Assembly (NCBI GenBank): GCA_964396385.1
Contig: CAYNFH010000265.1
Span: 1-8,238, forward strand
DNA from: CAYNFH01 sp964396385
GTDB taxonomy: Bacteria; Armatimonadota; Chthonomonadetes; Chthonomonadales; CAJBBX01
Reading direction: 5' to 3'
Length of the DNA stretch: 8,238 bases
In this document: piece by piece, positions 5,858 through 8,238 of the stretch
How the letters are laid out: each line of letters starts with the position of its first letter
Position numbering within the stretch: the stretch's first letter is position 1
The notes under the pieces: model-generated
Databases searched by the model: none
Told to the model about the DNA's origin: nothing
What the model saw: only the letters and a program-made list of their open reading frames with translations
Made by a program: the position numbers and the translations under genes

Positions 5858-6289
5858 TTATGCGCTGCGGAAGCTCTCCAGGCGGGCGAGGTACCAGTCC
5901 GGAAAGCCGTACTCGCGGGCGGGACCGGCGATGCGGTCCAAGTATTCGCCGGAGGCCGGCCTGGGCTCCAGGTGCGGGGCGGTGTAGCAAAGGGCGGGCC
6001 GCAGCGCGCCGTCCAGCGTCTCCGCAAGCACTGCCTCCGGCAGGTAGACGCCGCCGAGCCCGTGCTCCGCGTACTCATACAGCCGGCGCAGCTCCGCGTG
6101 CGTGACGGTGGCCAGGATCCCGTAGACGGTGTGCTCGTCGGAGCGCACCAGGTTCGCCAGCGGCTGGATGCGGATATCGAAACCGCTGAGCCGGGCGACC
6201 TTCAGCCTCTCCGGCACGCAGCCGTGCTCGACCAGCACCTGCCGGTTGATAAAGGACCCGTAGAAGAACGCCCATACCCGCGGCTCCAT
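5858..6289 (-). CDS. Gamma-glutamylcyclotransferase (GGCT/AIG2)-like protein
   Basis: A protein of 143 residues, typical for the GGCT-like (AIG2/BtrG/YtfP) fold. Family members release 5-oxoproline from gamma-glutamyl amines or peptides, but many are uncharacterised. The cofactor-free active site is suggested by FFYGSF (8-13), the YGS substrate loop, and by EYAEHGLGGVYLPEAV (72-87), where Glu75 is the best candidate for the catalytic acid. A C-terminal helix contains PASGEYLDRI (111-120). ATG 6289 has GGAGAA about 10 bases upstream. It follows the large right-hand gene by 38 bases on the same strand and is probably cotranscribed with it. A dead copy of its 3' end lies at 4742-4866. The substrate is unknown. 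Confidence 0.88.
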   Translation of the reverse strand: MEPRVWAFFYGSFINRQVLVEHGCVPERLKVARLSGFDIRIQPLANLVRSDEHTVYGILATVTHAELRRLYEYAEHGLGGVYLPEAVLAETLDGALRPALCYTAPHLEPRPASGEYLDRIAGPAREYGFPDWYLARLESFRSA

Positions 6290-6327
6290 TGCTATCTGCT
6301 TCTCCGCTCGGCTGACTCACTATTCTC

Positions 6328-8238
6328 TTACAGGTGGACCTGCACGTGCGGCCGCCCCTGGAGGCGGAGGACGGCTCGGCCGGCGTCCGCGTTATAGCTT
6401 AGCCCTGCAGGGTGGCCATCTACCGTGACCGACGGGCGCTGCTTGAGGCCGGCTAGCAGCACATAGTAACCCTCACGCGGCCAGGCGTTGACGGTGAAGG
6501 ACGTGAAGGACAGGGTTCCGGTCTCCTCTCGCTCCTCCGTGATCGCCCCGGGCGCATGTACCAGCAAGCCGCTCTCGCCGAACGCGCGGAAGTCGTACAG
6601 AGGCTGCCCCGTGAGCAGGCGCGCGGCGTTGACCTGGAGCGTGGCCGGATTGATGGCGGCATCGTTGCGGAGCTGGGCTCGGAGGTTGAATGAGTCCGGC
6701 AGCAGCCCCTGCCGCTCCGGGCTTAAGCCGTGGAGCCTTGCCTCCTGTGGGTCTCCCTTGACAACGGGCCACGTCTGCGCAATGCCGGAGGCCGTGATAC
6801 CGTCTGCCAACCGCTTCCAGGGACCATTTGGGTCGTACCGCTCGAAACGGTACAGCGCGTCCGCATACACGAGTCCGCACCACTGGACCGGGAGCCCCAT
6901 CCAGTTGGGTGCGATCCAGTGCGTGGCGCCGAGGACGGGAATGGTGGCGTACGGCCCCACCATCGGCGGATTCCCCGGACCTAGAGCGCTCCCTCTCCCA
7001 GTCCGCGCAGGCGGACTTTGCCTTGGGTAGCCCGCGACTTCAGTCGCCGGGCCAGGGTGGACTTCTGGTCCCATTGGATTCCGCAGATAGACGAACGGTA
7101 CTCCCGTCCAGGCCCAGTAGCGCGCCTGATCGAGGAACGTCCGCTCGCCGGTGAGCTCGTAGCCCAGCGTGTAGGCGCGCAGCAGGTTGGCGGAGGCGAG
7201 GATGTCCGGAGTATGGAGGGGCACCTCCCACGTCTGCGCGCCGCGTGGAACGGTGTCGGAATACGGGTCGAGCTGCCGCAGCCGGTACAACCCCTCCTGG
7301 ATCAGCGCACGGTCGCCGGACTCCACCCCATCCTCCAGGACCGCGGCGACAATCTGGGCGGTGAGGCCATTGGCGTCCGGACGGGAGCTGGTACGGCCGA
7401 GGTCCTCGCCGCCGGGCGGAGCATGGTAGAGCACCCGCCCATCCGGCTCGAACCGGCCGAGAAGGGCCCGTCCGGCCTCGGCCGCGCGGGCCGCGCACTC
7501 CTCCACGTGGCCAAAGACGAGCGCCGGCAGCGGGTACCGCACGTGCCCCACTCCGGCGTCATTGTAGTCCTGGGGCGCTACGGCCGAAATGGCCTGCCGC
7601 GCCTGCTCCTGCAATTGCGTCTGGAGATCGCCCCCTGACGACTGATGACTGATGACTGACGACTGGACCGCCAGCCACTCCATCAGTGCGGCGGCATCTG
7701 CGGCAGGCTGCGGCCGGAATCCGCCCGGCCAGGCGTGACGGTAGAGATTCCCGTCCCTCACCCGGGACTCCAGCCAGCCGGCGGAGGCCAGCGCCACATA
7801 CCCGGCGAGGTCCTGGCCGGGGTCAGGCACGGGTGGGAGGCCGTGGAGCGCCACGTACTGCTGGATGGCGGGAACCACGCTGTGGCCGCGGCCGCCCAGG
7901 ATGGTAGCGCGCAGCCGCAGAGGACTCCCCGGTCGGAGCGGAACGCCCTCATACGGCAGCAGGCTCCCCTCCTCCCGCAGGTTGGGATCCGCGCCGGGAT
8001 AGAGCAGGCCCATCACGTGGCCGCCGGAGTGGAAGAGGCGGTCGGGCGAATCGAAGAGGGCGCTGATCTGCGGCTGCGGCTCCCAGGCGAGGCCCACGTA
8101 GGCGTTCCGCGCCTGGATGGCCATGAGTGGGACGGTGATCTTCTCCGGGTCCGGCACCTGCCGGTGCGCTCCGACGCCGATGATGTCCGCCTCGGAGCTG
8201 CTCGGCTCGTCGTCCAGGTACTCCAGTCCGCAGAAGAG
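6328..8238 (-). CDS. Large protein with glycoside-hydrolase-like alpha/alpha-toroid, N-terminus outside window
   Basis: The frame is open from the right edge to TAA 6328, giving 636 visible residues; the true start lies beyond 8238, since the sequence before GTG 8157 (LEYLDDEPSSSEADIIGVGA) has good codon bias and reads as protein. The fragment begins with beta-rich sequence, passes into repeated helical hairpins (about 80-560, with WEVPLHTPDILASANLLRAY near 293-312 and ATHWIAPNWMGLPVQW around 430-445), and ends in a beta-sandwich-like tail (about 570-636). Such a toroid plus sandwich is common in glycosidases and polysaccharide lyases of the six-hairpin class. I cannot assign a GH family or catalytic acid. 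Two repeats lie in frame: heptamers at residues 192-201 and a paired hairpin element at 390-416. It heads a likely operon with the GGCT-like gene. Confidence 0.8.
   Translation of the reverse strand, partial: LFCGLEYLDDEPSSSEADIIGVGAHRQVPDPEKITVPLMAIQARNAYVGLAWEPQPQISALFDSPDRLFHSGGHVMGLLYPGADPNLREEGSLLPYEGVPLRPGSPLRLRATILGGRGHSVVPAIQQYVALHGLPPVPDPGQDLAGYVALASAGWLESRVRDGNLYRHAWPGGFRPQPAADAAALMEWLAVQSSVISHQSSGGDLQTQLQEQARQAISAVAPQDYNDAGVGHVRYPLPALVFGHVEECAARAAEAGRALLGRFEPDGRVLYHAPPGGEDLGRTSSRPDANGLTAQIVAAVLEDGVESGDRALIQEGLYRLRQLDPYSDTVPRGAQTWEVPLHTPDILASANLLRAYTLGYELTGERTFLDQARYWAWTGVPFVYLRNPMGPEVHPGPATEVAGYPRQSPPARTGRGSALGPGNPPMVGPYATIPVLGATHWIAPNWMGLPVQWCGLVYADALYRFERYDPNGPWKRLADGITASGIAQTWPVVKGDPQEARLHGLSPERQGLLPDSFNLRAQLRNDAAINPATLQVNAARLLTGQPLYDFRAFGESGLLVHAPGAITEEREETGTLSFTSFTVNAWPREGYYVLLAGLKQRPSVTVDGHPAGLSYNADAGRAVLRLQGRPHVQVHL
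6990..7071. repeat. REP-like paired-hairpin element inside the large coding sequence
   Basis: Three adjacent hairpins occur in about 80 bases: AGTCCGC-GCAG-GCGGACT (7000-7017); CCC-GCGAC-TTCA-GTCGC-(C)-GGG (7031-7051, one bulged base); and GGGCCAG / CTGGTCC (7049-7055 and 7065-7071, one G-T pair, competing with the second stem). The coding strand reads ATEVAGYPRQSPPARTGRG and SALGPG here, a Pro/Gly/Arg-rich stretch unlike its surroundings. The form is that of intergenic palindromic dispersed repeats, but here it is translated without a frameshift. I recall similar GACTGAAGTC hairpins in several environmental phyla; that is memory, not a search. Confidence 0.65.
7637..7664. repeat. Four tandem heptamers GAYGACT inside the large coding sequence
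   Basis: Four contiguous units read GACGACT, GATGACT, GATGACT, GACGACT on the plus strand. On the coding strand they encode SSVISHQSS, a peptide typical of heptamer repeats seen by chance inside bacterial genes. Short tandem heptamers of this kind are known from cyanobacterial and other genomes as dispersed arrays. The array is 28 bases, not a multiple of three, yet the frame stays open through it, so flanking bases must compensate if it was inserted. Confidence 0.8.

Overview
The window is GC-rich bacterial DNA, densely packed with genes on both strands and with no rRNA, tRNA, CRISPR array or transposase that I can see. Codons in the real genes end mostly in G or C, which produces long antisense shadow frames. 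Nothing fixes the phylum. Dispersed-repeat types inside one gene (a paired-hairpin element and a GAYGACT heptamer array) would fit Armatimonadota, Chloroflexota or a similar environmental lineage, but this is a weak guess.

Layout, left to right. The first 70 bases hold the N-terminus of an aldo/keto reductase on the minus strand, cut by the window edge. A 218-base divergent intergenic region separates it from a plus-strand transporter of the organophosphate:phosphate antiporter (GlpT/UhpT/SLC37) branch of the MFS. A small, apparently frameshifted gene follows the transporter through an ATGA overlap. Its stop codon shares a CTAG palindrome with the stop of a convergent SDR oxidoreductase. Upstream of the SDR on the minus strand is a 126-base leader with nested perfect inverted repeats that end at the Shine-Dalgarno, and then a TPR-repeat protein gene.

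Divergent from the TPR gene is a 323-residue protein that I read as a free-standing, HisRS/HisZ-like class II aminoacyl-tRNA synthetase core. Next come an antisense fragment of a gamma-glutamylcyclotransferase-like (GGCT) gene, a translationally coupled pair of unknown genes, and an intact GGCT-like gene on the minus strand. The fragment resembles the 3' end of the intact gene, so the unknown pair lies between two direct copies of that sequence. This suggests duplication or insertion. The right end is a large minus-strand protein, probably a glycoside-hydrolase-like alpha/alpha-toroid, entering from outside the window. It carries two kinds of repeat read in frame.

The genes do not make one obvious pathway. 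The redox enzymes (aldo/keto reductase, SDR), the phosphorylated-solute transporter and the glycosidase-like protein would fit sugar use, but that is inference. The items most worth a second look are the structured SDR leader, the HisRS-like orphan, the GGCT duplication bracketing the unknown pair, and the in-frame repeats in the large right-hand gene.
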